Source: DTJG01 sp964532995 (lineage in GTDB: Bacteria; Ratteibacteria; UBA8468; B48-G9; DTJG01). From it: a stretch of DNA of 56,288 bases. Below, piece after piece: positions 42,455-50,495 of this stretch. Below the pieces are notes generated by a model, which saw only the letters and a list, made by a program, of their open reading frames with translations, made no database searches and was not told the origin of the DNA. The position numbers and the translations under genes were made by a program. How positions within the stretch are numbered: position 1 is the stretch's first letter; each line of letters begins with the position of its first letter. Location: assembly GCA_964532995.1 (NCBI GenBank), contig CAZHJN010000008.1, positions 1-56,288 on the forward strand. Reading direction: 5' to 3'.

Positions 42455-43751
42455 GCGTCCGTTCTCAATAGAAGGGATTGGCCTTCATACCGGAGAAAAG
42501 GTATCAATCAGCGTACATCCTGCACCGGCAAATACAGGAATTATATTTATACGAAAGGATATTCCTGAAAGTCCAGCAATAAGAGCGGATATCAATTTTC
42601 TCCTTGATGTGGAAAAATTTCCAAGACGTTCCTCCATATCAAACGGGAATGTTCATATCCATACGATAGAACATTTAATGTCAGCAATATATGGACTCGC
42701 ACTTGACAATTTGATTATAGAGATAAAAGGTGGTGAATGTCCGGGCCTTGATGGCAGTACGTTAGTCTTTGTTGAGAAGTTTATGAACTCTGGAATAGTT
42801 GAACAGAATGAATCGAAAAAATTCTACAGATTGAAAGAACCGATTTATATTTCCGAAAATTCTTCGCACATAGTTGCTCTTCCTTCTGAAAATCTGAGGA
42901 TATCATATACTCTTGATTACCAGAATTCGCTGATTAAATCACAGTACGCTTCATTTGAGGTCACTCCTGATTCCTATGCAAAGGAAATTGCACCAGCAAG
43001 GACATTCTGTCTTGAGGAAGAGGTGGAGAGGCTTAAATCCATTGGTCTCGGGAAGGGCTCGGATTTTAACAACACAGTTGTCATTGGAGAAAATGGTGTT
43101 ATAAAAAACAAGTTCAGATTTCCAAATGAACCGGTAAGACACAAAATCTGTGATCTTATAGGGGATTTTGCGCTTCTTGGAATGCCTTTGAAAGCTCATA
43201 TCATAGGAATAAAAAGCGGACATGCGTTGAACACAAAACTGGTGAAAAGTTTGAGAAACCTTTTGCAAAAAGAAAAAGTCAGCGCTGTGTATTCAGATAC
43301 ATCAATAGAGAAAAGAAAACCGGTTCTTGAGGTTGATGATATTGAAAAAGTTATACCCCACAGATTTCCCTTTCTTCTTGTTGATAGAATTATTGAACTC
43401 GAAGAGGATAAAAGAGTCATCGGGATCAAGAACGTTTCATCCAATGAGTGGTTTTTTCAGGGACATTTTCCAGGCAGACCTGTTATGCCGGGTGTTCTGA
43501 TTGTTGAAGCTATCGCTCAGGTTGCCGGTGTTCTGATGCTGAGCAAAAAAGAAAATCATGGGAAACTTGCCTTTTTCATGAGTATTGAGCAGGCAAAGTT
43601 CCGTCGTGCTGTGAGACCGGGTGATCAGCTTGTATTAAAAGTTGAGGTCAGTCGTCTTAAAAGCAGAGTAGGTCAGATTCAGGGAAAAGCTTATGTTGAT
43701 GACAAAATTGCCTGCGAGGCGACTTTGATGTTTGCACTCGTAGATGGTTGA
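42435..43751 (+). CDS. lpxC-fabZ: Bifunctional LpxC deacetylase / FabZ dehydratase
   Basis: The 438-residue fusion has LpxC first (about 1-285), with zinc ligand and base in HTIEHLMSAIYG, PVRHKICDLIGD (His and Asp ligands) and catalytic His in SGHALNTK. FabZ follows (about 290-438) with VIPHRFPFLLVDR and GHFPGRPVMPGVLIVEAIAQ carrying His and Glu. LpxC commits UDP-acyl-GlcNAc to lipid A; FabZ dehydrates 3-hydroxyacyl-ACP. The fusion is known in Bacteroidetes and several PVC-type lineages. It sits between lpxD and lpxA. Confidence 0.97.
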   Translation: MNQKTIERPFSIEGIGLHTGEKVSISVHPAPANTGIIFIRKDIPESPAIRADINFLLDVEKFPRRSSISNGNVHIHTIEHLMSAIYGLALDNLIIEIKGGECPGLDGSTLVFVEKFMNSGIVEQNESKKFYRLKEPIYISENSSHIVALPSENLRISYTLDYQNSLIKSQYASFEVTPDSYAKEIAPARTFCLEEEVERLKSIGLGKGSDFNNTVVIGENGVIKNKFRFPNEPVRHKICDLIGDFALLGMPLKAHIIGIKSGHALNTKLVKSLRNLLQKEKVSAVYSDTSIEKRKPVLEVDDIEKVIPHRFPFLLVDRIIELEEDKRVIGIKNVSSNEWFFQGHFPGRPVMPGVLIVEAIAQVAGVLMLSKKENHGKLAFFMSIEQAKFRRAVRPGDQLVLKVEVSRLKSRVGQIQGKAYVDDKIACEATLMFALVDG

Positions 43752-43756
43752 TCAAA

Positions 43757-44542
43757 ATGTCCCTCATACATCCTTCCGCACAGGTTGATGTTCGCGCAGA
43801 AATTGGAAAAGATACCCGTATTGGTCCGTTTGTTATTATTGAAGGAAATTCAATAATTGGGAATGGTTGTGATATGGGTCCCATGGTTCATATAGCCAGC
43901 AATGTTGAAATCGGAGATAACTGCAAAATATTTACCGGAGCTGCGGTTGGAAACCCACCTCAGGATTTGAAATACAGAGGCGAATTTTCTTTTGTGAAAA
44001 TTGGCAGAAACAACACAATAAGAGAATTTGTTACAATAAATAAAGCCACAGGAGAAAATCAATCCACAGTTATTGGGGACAATAATCTTCTTATGGCATA
44101 TGTTCATGTTGCTCACAACTGCGTTATCGGAAACTATTGCATTATAGCAAATGCTGCCACAATAGCCGGACATGTTATTATTGATGATTATGCAATTATT
44201 GGGGGTCTTGTGGGTATACATCAGTTTTCAAGAATAGGGAAACATTCAATCACCGGGGGATGTTCAAAAATTACCAAGGATATTGTTCCATTTATTGTGG
44301 CAGATGGGCATCCTGCAAGGCCGCATGGAATAAATATTATTGGTTTAAAAAGACGTGATTTTCCGACTGAAGTTATTTCCGCCCTTGAAGAAGCCTACAG
44401 GATAGTATTTCGCAGAAATTTTACTGTTCAGCAATCTATTGATGAGTTGAAATCATCTGGATTGTTTGAAATTTCTGAAGTCAGGGATCTTGTTAAATTT
44501 CTTGAAACATCAGATAGGGGCATTGCTAGAGAAAGAGATTAA
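43757..44542 (+). CDS. lpxA: UDP-N-acetylglucosamine acyltransferase
   Basis: This 261-residue trimeric left-handed beta-helix enzyme matches the usual LpxA length. It has SLIHPSAQVDVRAEIG at the start, GAAVGNPPQDLKYRGE, the catalytic His in MAYVHVAHNCVIG and GLVGIHQFSRIG. It transfers the first 3-hydroxyacyl chain to UDP-GlcNAc. The ATG at 43757 is preferred to a TTG three codons earlier. It starts 5 bases after lpxC-fabZ. Confidence 0.97.
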   Translation: MSLIHPSAQVDVRAEIGKDTRIGPFVIIEGNSIIGNGCDMGPMVHIASNVEIGDNCKIFTGAAVGNPPQDLKYRGEFSFVKIGRNNTIREFVTINKATGENQSTVIGDNNLLMAYVHVAHNCVIGNYCIIANAATIAGHVIIDDYAIIGGLVGIHQFSRIGKHSITGGCSKITKDIVPFIVADGHPARPHGINIIGLKRRDFPTEVISALEEAYRIVFRRNFTVQQSIDELKSSGLFEISEVRDLVKFLETSDRGIARERD

Positions 44543-44560
44543 TAAACAGGAGATAAAACC

Positions 44561-45073
44561 ATGGAATATCAGAAACTTATTGAAAAAAGATACAGTGTCC
44601 GTGCTTACAGGAAAGATCCTGTTGAAAAATGGAAGATTGAAAAAATACTTCAGGCTGCAAGGCTTGCACCTTCTGCGGCAAACAGGCAACCATACAGGAT
44701 AATATTGATAAATACATTGCAGAGGCAGGATGAACTGAGAAAGATATATGATGTTGACTGGTTTGTCCAGGCACCTGTTGTCATATGTATATGCGGGATA
44801 AAAAGTCAGGCATGGACAAGGAATGACGGTAAGAATCATGCCGACATAGATTGTGCCATTGCGATGGATCATATGATCCTTGCTGCAGCTGACCTCGGAC
44901 TTGGGACGTGCTGGATATGTGCTTTTGATGTTGAAAATGCAAAAAAGATTTTGAAGCTTCCGGAAGGTGTTGAACCTGTTGCATTCACTCCTTTAGGATA
45001 TCCTGTTGATTTGTCAAAAGAGAAAAAAAGAAAAAAATTGGAAGAAATTGTATGTTATGACTTCTGGTATTGA
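44561..45073 (+). CDS. Nitroreductase family FMN protein
   Basis: The 170-residue protein has the family start LIEKRYSVRAYRKDPVE with the FMN-binding RxSxR pattern, AARLAPSAANRQPYR, and ADLGLGTCWICAF, VAFTPLGYPVD near the end. It likely reduces quinones, nitro-compounds or a flavin-dependent substrate with NAD(P)H. CAGGAG precedes the ATG. It is the last gene of the operon, and its stop lies 2 bases from the end of convergent lemA. Confidence 0.87.
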   Translation: MEYQKLIEKRYSVRAYRKDPVEKWKIEKILQAARLAPSAANRQPYRIILINTLQRQDELRKIYDVDWFVQAPVVICICGIKSQAWTRNDGKNHADIDCAIAMDHMILAAADLGLGTCWICAFDVENAKKILKLPEGVEPVAFTPLGYPVDLSKEKKRKKLEEIVCYDFWY

Positions 45074-45075
45074 TT

Positions 45076-45642
45076 TTATTTTGGGAATTCAAACTTAATC
45101 TGAACATCTTTTCTTTCTTCTTCAGGAACAACGAACAATTTTTGATCCATATATCCCATCATTTTTGCCACCAGAGTATCGGGTATCTGATGGATTCTGA
45201 TATTGAAAAGATTTACACTTTCATTGTATAACTCCCTTCTGTCTGAAATCTGATTTTCAAGTTCGCTGATTCTATTTTGCAGTTGAAGAAAATTGTTATT
45301 TGACTTAAGTTCAGGATAATTTTCTGCAACTGCGAAAATCGTTCTGAGGGCTGATGTTATCTGGTTATCCAGCTGTTTCTTTTCTTCAACATCCTGCGTG
45401 CTCAAATACTGGGTTCTCATTTTCGTGATTTTCTCAAGCGTTTCTCTTTCATACTTCATATAACCTTCACATACCTTGATTAATTTATTTATTTCATCGT
45501 GTCTCTGTTTGAGAAGGACATCAATGTTTGACCAGTTTTTATCAATGTCTCTTCTCATTTTTATCAGGCCGTTATAAATGGTTATGAAATATATGACAAT
45601 TCCAAGTACAATGAGTCCTGTTGTAAGGGCTACAATTGGCAT
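45076..45642 (-). CDS. LemA family membrane protein
   Basis: The 188-residue protein has one N-terminal helix (VALTTGLIVLGIVIYFITIYNGL) followed by the LemA motif MRRDIDKNWSNIDVLLKQRHDEINKLIKV and a long helical domain (RTIFAVAENYPELKSNNNFLQLQNRI). AGGAAGGG precedes the ATG. The role of LemA proteins is not settled. Here it follows two GIDE-domain genes; this gene set recurs in other bacteria, pointing to membrane stress or quality control. Confidence 0.92.
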   Translation of the reverse strand: MPIVALTTGLIVLGIVIYFITIYNGLIKMRRDIDKNWSNIDVLLKQRHDEINKLIKVCEGYMKYERETLEKITKMRTQYLSTQDVEEKKQLDNQITSALRTIFAVAENYPELKSNNNFLQLQNRISELENQISDRRELYNESVNLFNIRIHQIPDTLVAKMMGYMDQKLFVVPEEERKDVQIKFEFPK

Positions 45643-45651
45643 ATTCCCTTC

Positions 45652-46509
45652 CTATTTAGCTGTTATAGTTTTCAGGATTAACCAGAAAAAGAAAACGATT
45701 AAAAATGATCCGCCGAAAATCATAAAAGCGGATCTCTTTTTAAAACTTTCCACCATCTTATTTTCTTCCATAGTTGAAATTATAAAATGAAATCCATCTG
45801 TTTTGCAAATTATCACATCAGAAAGGTGCGAGGGCACAAAATCATCTTTTTGCAGTTCTGTGGCTTTTTCCAGATGAATTCTGGCTTCTTCCTTTATTTT
45901 CTCTTTTACTTCAGTTAACTCATTTTCATCTATCCACATATCCCTGTTTTTATCAAGTTTGATTTTTTCATCAGGATTTTTTATAATCTGTTCAATTTTT
46001 TTCTCCACAATTTGATTTTCTATTTCCTCTCTTGATGGTAACTTCTTTGCTCTTCCAAGCACATAAAGATATTCGTTTTCAAGAATATAATATTCTGTTT
46101 TTCTGATATTGCCCTCTCTGGAAACGTAGTTATTTACAAGATTGAGTTCCGCACCATCCGGTAAAATTTTAACAGCCCCTGTATCATCAACAAGATAGAA
46201 AATATTTCTACTGGTTGTATCAAGTGTTTTAACCCAGCGATAGCTTTTTCCCACTTTTCTCCACTCTTCCTCAACATACCTGAAGAAAACACAGGGTATC
46301 TTTGATACCGGTGTTTTCAAAAGATTTTTTGCTTTTGCCTTTCCTTTTATTTCAACCTCACCCATAGGAATTGCTCTTACAGTTGAAGTGGGAACATTTT
46401 GAATCAATCTTTTTTTATGGAGCGTTCTGAATCCATTGAAAAAAATGTATATACCGAAGATCTCGCCCAGTACGGCAGTTGAAATTTGTTTTATCTGTTC
46501 CTGATCCAT
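45652..46509 (-). CDS. GIDE-domain membrane protein
   Basis: The 285-residue protein has an N-terminal hydrophobic segment (VLGEIFGIYIFFNGF), a beta-rich middle with MGEVEIKGKAKAKNLLKTPVSKIPCVFFRYVEEE as in the GIDE/MULAN domain of mitochondrial E3 ligases and bacterial homologues, a charged helical region (about 165-230) and a C-terminal helix (SAFMIFGGSFLIVFFFW). No RING domain is present. It is a paralogue of the gene at 46584-47438 over the whole length. Confidence 0.8.
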   Translation of the reverse strand: MDQEQIKQISTAVLGEIFGIYIFFNGFRTLHKKRLIQNVPTSTVRAIPMGEVEIKGKAKAKNLLKTPVSKIPCVFFRYVEEEWRKVGKSYRWVKTLDTTSRNIFYLVDDTGAVKILPDGAELNLVNNYVSREGNIRKTEYYILENEYLYVLGRAKKLPSREEIENQIVEKKIEQIIKNPDEKIKLDKNRDMWIDENELTEVKEKIKEEARIHLEKATELQKDDFVPSHLSDVIICKTDGFHFIISTMEENKMVESFKKRSAFMIFGGSFLIVFFFWLILKTITAK

Positions 46510-46583
46510 GCTATTTTATTGCAGCAGCCAGAATATTGATGTTTCCGTTTATATTTAATATCAGAAGGTTCCATGATGGTTTT

Positions 46584-47438
46584 TTATTTATGCATATGTG
46601 TTAGAATTGCCCAGCTACTCCATATTATTGGAAAAGCTCCACCATATATCATAAAAAAAGATTTAACCTCCATATTTTTTACAAGTGTATCTTCAGCCAT
46701 TGTGGAAATGATAAAGGGTGAGCCTTTTTCTTTTCCAATTATCACATCTTTGAGATGTGGTAAGAGAAAATTATCTTTGTTTCCCTTAAATGCTTTTTCT
46801 AACTGGTTTCTTATTTCCTGCCTTATTTTTCCCCTTGTTTCGGCTAACTCATTTTCATCTATCTTCGAATCAAGATTTCTATCTATTTCCTTTTTCTCCT
46901 GTGGATTTTTCATAATTTCATTGAGCCTTTCCTCAATCATTTTATGCTCAATGTCAATTTCTGATGATAGTTTTTTTGCTTTTCCCAGGATATATAGATT
47001 TTCGTCCTCCTTAATATAGTATTCTGTTTTCCTGATATTTCCTTTTTGTTCAACATACCTGTTTACAATATTTAATTCTGCCTTTACCGGATCAACTATG
47101 ATTGCTCCTGTTTCATCAACAAGATAGAAAGGGAAATTCGTTCTCATATCAACAGTCTTTATCCATCTATCGCTATTTCCAACCTTTATGGCTTTTTCCT
47201 CAGTATATCTGAAAAAAACACAATCCTTTTTTGATAAAGGTGTTTTCAGGATATATCCTGCTTTTACTTTTCCCTTTATTTCAACCTCACCCATCGAAAT
47301 TGCTCTTACCGTTGAGGTCTGGACATTTTGAATCAACCTTTTTTTATACAGTATCCTGAATCCATATAAAAAAAGAAACAGACCGAAAATCTCTCCCACT
47401 ATTGAGTTTGTGGGCAGTCTTATCTGTTGTTGTTCCAT
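46584..47438 (-). CDS. GIDE-domain membrane protein (paralogue)
   Basis: This 284-residue protein has the same layout as its downstream copy: an N-terminal helix (IVGEIFGLFLFLYGFRILYKKRL), a GIDE-like domain with MGEVEIKGKVKAGYILKTPLSKKDCVFFRYTEE, a charged helical region and a C-terminal hydrophobic segment. The two arose by tandem duplication, then diverged. There is no ribosome-binding site, and an extended -10 box ends 10 bases before the ATG, suggesting a very short leader. Confidence 0.8.
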   Translation of the reverse strand: MEQQQIRLPTNSIVGEIFGLFLFLYGFRILYKKRLIQNVQTSTVRAISMGEVEIKGKVKAGYILKTPLSKKDCVFFRYTEEKAIKVGNSDRWIKTVDMRTNFPFYLVDETGAIIVDPVKAELNIVNRYVEQKGNIRKTEYYIKEDENLYILGKAKKLSSEIDIEHKMIEERLNEIMKNPQEKKEIDRNLDSKIDENELAETRGKIRQEIRNQLEKAFKGNKDNFLLPHLKDVIIGKEKGSPFIISTMAEDTLVKNMEVKSFFMIYGGAFPIIWSSWAILTHMHK

Positions 47439-47448
47439 GTCAGTTTAT

Positions 47449-47454
47449 ATTATA
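47449..47454 (-). promoter_or_regulatory. Extended -10 promoter of the GIDE/lemA operon
   Basis: The minus strand reads TGTTATAAT, a perfect -10 with the TGn extension; the -35 is poor. Transcription would start near 47443, only 4-5 bases before the ATG at 47438. Confidence 0.55.
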
Positions 47455-47477
47455 ACAGATCGAGAATAACTGAAACT

Positions 47478-48353
47478 CTATTTGATTCTCAGAACACAAT
47501 CAATATCAGGTGGGTTTTCAATATGAAGTTTCCTTACAAATTCAGCGGTGCGGGAATCCCTGTATCCTGAGATGGGTTTTTCATTACCAAAATATTTATT
47601 TATGCCTGTCATAAAAAGCTCACGAACATATTTCCCGCATATACCTGCGAGAGTTCCAAGAAACGATTTCTGTTCTATATCCTTCAGAAAACTCAATACT
47701 ATTTTTTTATTATTTTTTTCAATCAGGTATGTGGAGTTATCAAAATCTTCCTGTTTTTCGGTTATTCTCCAGTGAGAGAAGCCATGTTTGAGAAACCGGG
47801 TATAAGTTTTTCTTCCGCCTATCTTACCAGCCTTAACCATAAGATTGTCGCAATAGTTCAGGGATTGTAAGATAATTTTTTCAAACAAAGTGTAGTTTAT
47901 GAAATCTTTCTTAAGATTTTTTCTGCATAGCTCATTGAATTTACTCACGCAAAGAATCTGTACATTTACTGATTCTATCAGAATTTTATGTTCCTCCAGA
48001 AAGCCAGAAAGACACTCTGAGTATCTTTCAATCTCATTTGTAGGTGTGCATAAGGGTAAATGCGGTAAATGCTGAAAGCAGATTCTGTGTTTTTTTTCAG
48101 AGCAATAGGTGTTTTCAAAGCTGTCAAAAATATCCAGAACGCTTTTCGGTATTGTTTTATTTGAAATTTTAAAAATTGAAAGTGCTATTCTTTCTATCTT
48201 TGCTAATTTGTTTACAGAAGAAAACAGACGTTTGCTGTCATATATTTCTGCAGGCCAATCTGCTGGTAGATCAGAACTTGCTGCTATACCTGTTACAACA
48301 AGAGGTCCAAGAATCGGGCCATATCCATTTTCATCCAATGCAAGACATTCCAT
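47478..48353 (-). CDS. RNase HII-like protein with altered catalytic residues
   Basis: The 291-residue protein begins MECLALDENGYGPILGPLVVTG, matching the DEAGRG(P)xxGP motif of RNase HII (D7 and E8), and IYDSKRLFS matches the DSKxL motif. The later catalytic positions look changed: NLMVKAGKIGGRKTY where RNase HII has an Asp before Gly, and GICGKYVREL where it has R-D. It is about 80 residues longer than typical RNase HII. It may be an inactive or retargeted nucleic-acid-binding relative. It lies 4 bases after the small gene upstream, so the two probably form a unit. Confidence 0.6.
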   Translation of the reverse strand: MECLALDENGYGPILGPLVVTGIAASSDLPADWPAEIYDSKRLFSSVNKLAKIERIALSIFKISNKTIPKSVLDIFDSFENTYCSEKKHRICFQHLPHLPLCTPTNEIERYSECLSGFLEEHKILIESVNVQILCVSKFNELCRKNLKKDFINYTLFEKIILQSLNYCDNLMVKAGKIGGRKTYTRFLKHGFSHWRITEKQEDFDNSTYLIEKNNKKIVLSFLKDIEQKSFLGTLAGICGKYVRELFMTGINKYFGNEKPISGYRDSRTAEFVRKLHIENPPDIDCVLRIK

Positions 48354-48357
48354 TTAT

Positions 48358-48687
48358 TTATATTTCTCCTATGCTTGTATGCGGTCCGCCTTTGCCCCTT
48401 ATGAAATATCGTATACCACGTTCCTCAACCTCAATATTTGAAATGTCAAAGTCATCCGGAAGGATTCTTATATGAGCAATATTATCCTTTGGTATGATAA
48501 GCGTGCGAATGTCTTCATCAATGTCCACAGGTGTGATTTTCCCTTTTGATACTATCAACCCTTTACCTTCCACCATAAGCCAGTTTTCTGAAAAATCAAT
48601 TACCTTGCCAACAAAAACCCACAATCTCTGCTCTTCGAAATATTTCTTGAATCTTATCTTGACAATTTTTCCTGTTATCTGGATCAT
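48358..48687 (-). CDS. Hypothetical small protein, unknown function
   Basis: This protein of about 109 residues begins MIQITGKIVKIRFKKY and has several predicted beta strands (WVFVGKVIDF, WLMVEGKGLIV, RTLIIPKDNIAHIRIL), suggesting a small beta-barrel like Sm/OB folds. I do not recognise it. The ATG at 48687 is chosen because GGGGGAG (48694-48700) touches the ATG at 48693 and is properly spaced from 48687. It precedes the RNase HII-like gene by 4 bases. Confidence 0.6.
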   Translation of the reverse strand: MIQITGKIVKIRFKKYFEEQRLWVFVGKVIDFSENWLMVEGKGLIVSKGKITPVDIDEDIRTLIIPKDNIAHIRILPDDFDISNIEVEERGIRYFIRGKGGPHTSIGEI

Positions 48688-48764
48688 TTTCATCTCCCCC
48701 GGGAAGAAAAAGAAAACATCCGATCGGTTTGCTTTTATATTCTATCACGTTCTTTGTTTTATTT

Positions 48765-49724
48765 TCATTTCATCAAAAATGTTAACCATGCAGGTATTGT
48801 TAGAAGCGATAAAATGTGTGTTGTCAGAACACTGGACGATGCAAATTCAATATCTGCCTTATAAGCATCACTGAGTATTATGCTTGCTATTGCAGCAGGC
48901 ATGATGGCCACTATTGAAAGTACAAGAAAAATTTCATAAGAAGCAGGGAAAAATGAAAGAGCAGCGCAGGCTGCAGCAGGAATGAAAACAAGTCTGAGGA
49001 AGACTATCCAGAACTGGTTTTTTATTCTCAACTGATACATCGGAATTTTTGATATTCTGCTTCCGGCAAGAAACAGAGCAAGCGGGACAGTTGCTTTTCC
49101 GAACATATCCAGAGAGACTGCAAACCCCTGAATAATGTTTTTCAAAAAGATATTTTCTGCAATTGCATCAATGGTAAAAACATCTCTGATTGTTATGACT
49201 GATATCGCAAAAAACAGGGCAATAATCGGCACGCTGAAGAGGTTTTTCAGACTTTTCCTTTCAATTCTATTTCCTGTAAGTCCAAGTATACCAATTGTCC
49301 AGACAGAAATTTCAGAACCCAGACTTGAAAAAATCAGATGAGCAATGCCTGTATTGCCGAGAAACATACCGGCAACAGGAAGTGGAAGGAAAACATAATT
49401 GTTTATTGTGCACTGGAAAAGGAATGTGTTTTTCTGTTTTATACTTTCGAATGAAAGAAATCCTGTAAACAGAATACCAATGATGTAGCCGGTTAGCATA
49501 ATAACAACTGTGCCCGCAGGAAGCACCCAGTTAGACATGAGAGATTTTATGGTGAAACCGGATGTTATAGATGATACTATAAGGGCAGGATAGAAAAAAT
49601 TTGTTACACAAACAGCCATAGCGCTGGCTGTATCATCGGTTAAAAATCCTCTTCGTCTTGCAATAGCGCCAGCAAGGATTATCAAAAAGATAGACAGTAA
49701 TCTTATGAATACATTAAAAAACAT
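48765..49724 (-). CDS. AEC (auxin efflux carrier) family permease
   Basis: The 319-residue protein has about ten hydrophobic segments in two halves, with LLSIFLIILAGAIARRRGFLTDD near the start and the conserved FLQ-containing core QCTINNYVFLPLPVAGMFLGN. AEC members move malonate, malate or other organic anions. It is monocistronic by position: the gene following on this strand begins beyond 48765-48688. An extended -10 (TGTTATAAT) at 49745-49750 and a GGAG site precede the ATG. Confidence 0.85.
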   Translation of the reverse strand: MFFNVFIRLLSIFLIILAGAIARRRGFLTDDTASAMAVCVTNFFYPALIVSSITSGFTIKSLMSNWVLPAGTVVIMLTGYIIGILFTGFLSFESIKQKNTFLFQCTINNYVFLPLPVAGMFLGNTGIAHLIFSSLGSEISVWTIGILGLTGNRIERKSLKNLFSVPIIALFFAISVITIRDVFTIDAIAENIFLKNIIQGFAVSLDMFGKATVPLALFLAGSRISKIPMYQLRIKNQFWIVFLRLVFIPAAACAALSFFPASYEIFLVLSIVAIMPAAIASIILSDAYKADIEFASSSVLTTHILSLLTIPAWLTFLMK

Positions 49725-49744
49725 TCAGTCTCCGTGTGAAAAGC

Positions 49745-49750
49745 ATTATA
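49745..49750 (-). promoter_or_regulatory. Extended -10 promoter of the AEC permease
   Basis: The minus strand reads TGTTATAAT; the -35 is weak. The start near 49739 leaves a leader of about 15 bases with GGAG. Confidence 0.5.
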
Positions 49751-49788
49751 ACATAAATCGGTATTTTTTTGTGTGTTTTTGTGTTTTA

Positions 49789-49817
49789 TTGACTCTTTAA
49801 TACTCACATAGTATAGT
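49789..49817 (+). promoter_or_regulatory. Promoter of the PilZ/HD-GYP region
   Basis: TTGACT (49789-49794), a 17-base spacer and TATAGT (49812-49817) form a near-consensus promoter. The predicted start, about 49824, falls within the first ATG codon at 49822, so translation from that ATG would need a slightly earlier start or use of the ATG at 49831. Confidence 0.65.
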
Positions 49818-49821
49818 ATTA

Positions 49822-50427
49822 ATGGGATATATGAGTGCACTGGATCTGAGAAATGTCCGGGAGTTTATTATAAGAGTCGAAAACAGAGAACACACAACAG
49901 GAATGATTGGCATCGGGAAACAGGGAGAGATTTTTGTTGAATTGACAGACCAGTCCACAGGTGAAAGTGGCATGGGCAAGAATGGTACCGCGTTTTTCTT
50001 CTGGGAAGATAAGTGGCATTACTTCACCTGCAAGATTTTCTGCCCCACACTTAGAAGGATGGCGATAGTAAGAACCTCTCCTATTGCCATTGATAGCAGA
50101 AAAGAGAGGCGTTATGATAGCGGGCTTCTGAGTGGAAAGGCAGTTGAAAAAGGGCTTTTGCATGGAAGTATTGATATCAATATAATTAACATCAACAGGT
50201 CGGGTGTTCGTATTGAAACCCGTCAACCTTTGAAAGTTGGTAAGACCTATTCCCTGGAGATGAGGCTTGTCATAAAGCATTTTTCTGAAACAGTCAGGGC
50301 TGACTGTATTGTACTGAATGAATCCCGTGTGGGTTCTGTTTATCATTATGGGTGTCAGATCTCAGAAATTTCTTCTGAAAACCTTGCGTTGCTGGAAAAG
50401 TACATTGGAATACTGTCCAGAACATGA
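49822..50427 (+). CDS. PilZ-like domain protein
   Basis: The 201-residue protein (198 if the ATG at 49831 is used) has a C-terminal PilZ-type pattern: RKERRYD as the RxxxR arginine motif, NIININRSGVRIETRQPL as a divergent D/N-x-S-x-x-G motif, and YHYGCQISEIS as the final strand. The N-terminal 90 residues form a YcgR-like beta domain. PilZ proteins bind cyclic di-GMP; the second motif lacks the usual Gly, so binding is uncertain. The next gene encodes an HD-GYP phosphodiesterase, which supports a c-di-GMP context. Confidence 0.7.
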   Translation: MGYMSALDLRNVREFIIRVENREHTTGMIGIGKQGEIFVELTDQSTGESGMGKNGTAFFFWEDKWHYFTCKIFCPTLRRMAIVRTSPIAIDSRKERRYDSGLLSGKAVEKGLLHGSIDINIININRSGVRIETRQPLKVGKTYSLEMRLVIKHFSETVRADCIVLNESRVGSVYHYGCQISEISSENLALLEKYIGILSRT

Positions 50428-50495
50428 ATTTCTTCCTTCTGGGCGCATATTTTATTGAAAAATCCGGTAAGTTTCCGGAATCAGGATAAGCACCT

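Noticed and set aside
42435..43751. lpxC-fabZ fusion as a novelty
   Set aside because: The fusion is established in Bacteroidetes and several other lineages; useful for placement, not new.
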